Shown here one piece after another: positions 6,452 to 6,748 of a DNA stretch of 6,748 bases. The notes below the pieces were generated by a model that was not told the DNA's origin, did no database searches, and was given only the letters and a program-made list of their open reading frames with translations. A program made the translations under genes and the position numbers. How positions within the stretch are numbered: the first letter of the stretch is position 1; every line of letters starts with the position of its first letter. Source of the stretch: an uncultured Alphaproteobacteria bacterium (GTDB lineage: Bacteria > Pseudomonadota > Alphaproteobacteria > Caulobacterales > Hyphomonadaceae); the NCBI GenBank assembly GCA_903831485.1, contig CAIKXW010000387.1:1-6748 (forward strand). Reading direction: 5' to 3'.

Positions 6452-6576
6452 GTCCCGTACTTGTCGAAAACGCAGCGATCCCCGCGTTGGTGATGAGACC
6501 GAACCTTAAACTCGACTAAGTAGGTAGTATAACTAGGGTTTAGTTTTTCTGAATTTGCCTGGGATCGGCGCACCCT
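6452..6576. other. Gap upstream of the receptor gene
   Basis: These 125 bases between the receptor start and the rightmost reading frame hold the candidate promoter and inverted repeat described separately. I see no tRNA-like or other RNA gene and no convincing riboswitch. The composition (AT-rich at about 6500-6560) is typical of a regulatory gap. Confidence 0.4.
6526..6553 (-). promoter_or_regulatory. Candidate promoter of the truncated TonB receptor gene
   Basis: On the minus strand TTCAGA (6553-6548; 4 of 6 matches to TTGACA) and TATACT (6531-6526; 5 of 6 matches to TATAAT) are separated by 16 bases, in the most AT-rich part of the window. The distance to the ATG at 6451 gives a leader of about 65-70 bases. 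The inverted repeat AACTA-N5-TAGTT (6531-6545) occupies the spacer and could bind a regulator. This is by eye only. Confidence 0.4.
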
Positions 6577-6748
6577 ATGGCGCTGGCCCATGGCTCAAAC
6601 GAGACAGCCCTTCCCTCTCGCGGGGGGTCGCCCCACGTGATAACTTGCCGACGATCAATCAGCACAAAGGACAAAGCCCTGTCAGTCAGTCGCCCCACCC
6701 GGACCGGCAAGACCACCGAGACCGGACCGGCCGTCGCAAAAGCGCGTC
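6577..6748 (+). CDS. Possible partial reading frame running off the right edge
   Basis: From ATG 6577 a frame without stops continues to the window end (57 codons), divergent from the receptor gene. ATG 6577 has no clear ribosome binding site, and its first 34 codons do not look like ordinary protein. From CTG 6679 the encoded sequence is more protein-like, reading SVSRPTRTGKTTETGPAVA and onward. AAAGGA lies 7 bases before that codon, so a rare CTG start is possible. A basic, polar N-terminus ahead of a helical start could suit a DNA-binding regulator, but nothing here identifies one. It may be a chance open frame. Confidence 0.3.
   Translation, partial: MALAHGSNETALPSRGGSPHVITCRRSISTKDKALSVSRPTRTGKTTETGPAVAKAR

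Noticed and set aside
6701..6731. Repeated GGACCGGC near the right edge
   Set aside because: Two short GC-rich copies within 31 bases are easily due to chance or repeated codons in GC-rich DNA.

Overview
This GC-rich window looks like chromosomal DNA of an alphaproteobacterium, most likely a member of the Sphingomonadales. The evidence is the ProA and NadD sequence style, the proA-nadD neighbourhood, the Ala/Arg-rich codon use, and a TonB-dependent receptor N-terminus of the kind common in that order. No RNA gene, CRISPR array, insertion sequence or transposase was found.

Left part (1-1940, plus strand): a GNAT-family N-acetyltransferase is followed after 37 bases by proA (gamma-glutamyl phosphate reductase, proline synthesis). 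A small GC-rich hairpin lies directly after the proA stop and may be a weak terminator.

Middle part (2082-5604, plus strand): four tightly packed genes form what looks like one operon. The first three are a 533-residue multi-spanning membrane protein with a long helical region, a lipoprotein with a von Willebrand factor A-like fold and an apparent metal site, and an Ala/Pro-rich lipoprotein of unknown fold. The fourth is nadD (nicotinate mononucleotide adenylyltransferase, NAD synthesis). The first two genes overlap at stop and start, and the others are separated by 11 and 3 bases. The three envelope proteins therefore sit as a cassette between two housekeeping genes that are usually close together in related genomes. 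I infer that they work together at the cell envelope, but I cannot name the function.

Right part (5582-6748, mostly minus strand): a 61-residue lipoprotein gene converges on nadD and overlaps its end by 23 bases. Just upstream of it is the C-terminal end of a VOC/glyoxalase-like protein, joined out of frame to the signal peptide and start of the plug domain of a TonB-dependent receptor. Neither gene is complete, so this is a deletion or recombination scar, or an assembly join. Upstream of the receptor start is an AT-richer stretch with a plausible promoter and an inverted repeat. A plus-strand reading frame of uncertain reality runs off the right edge.
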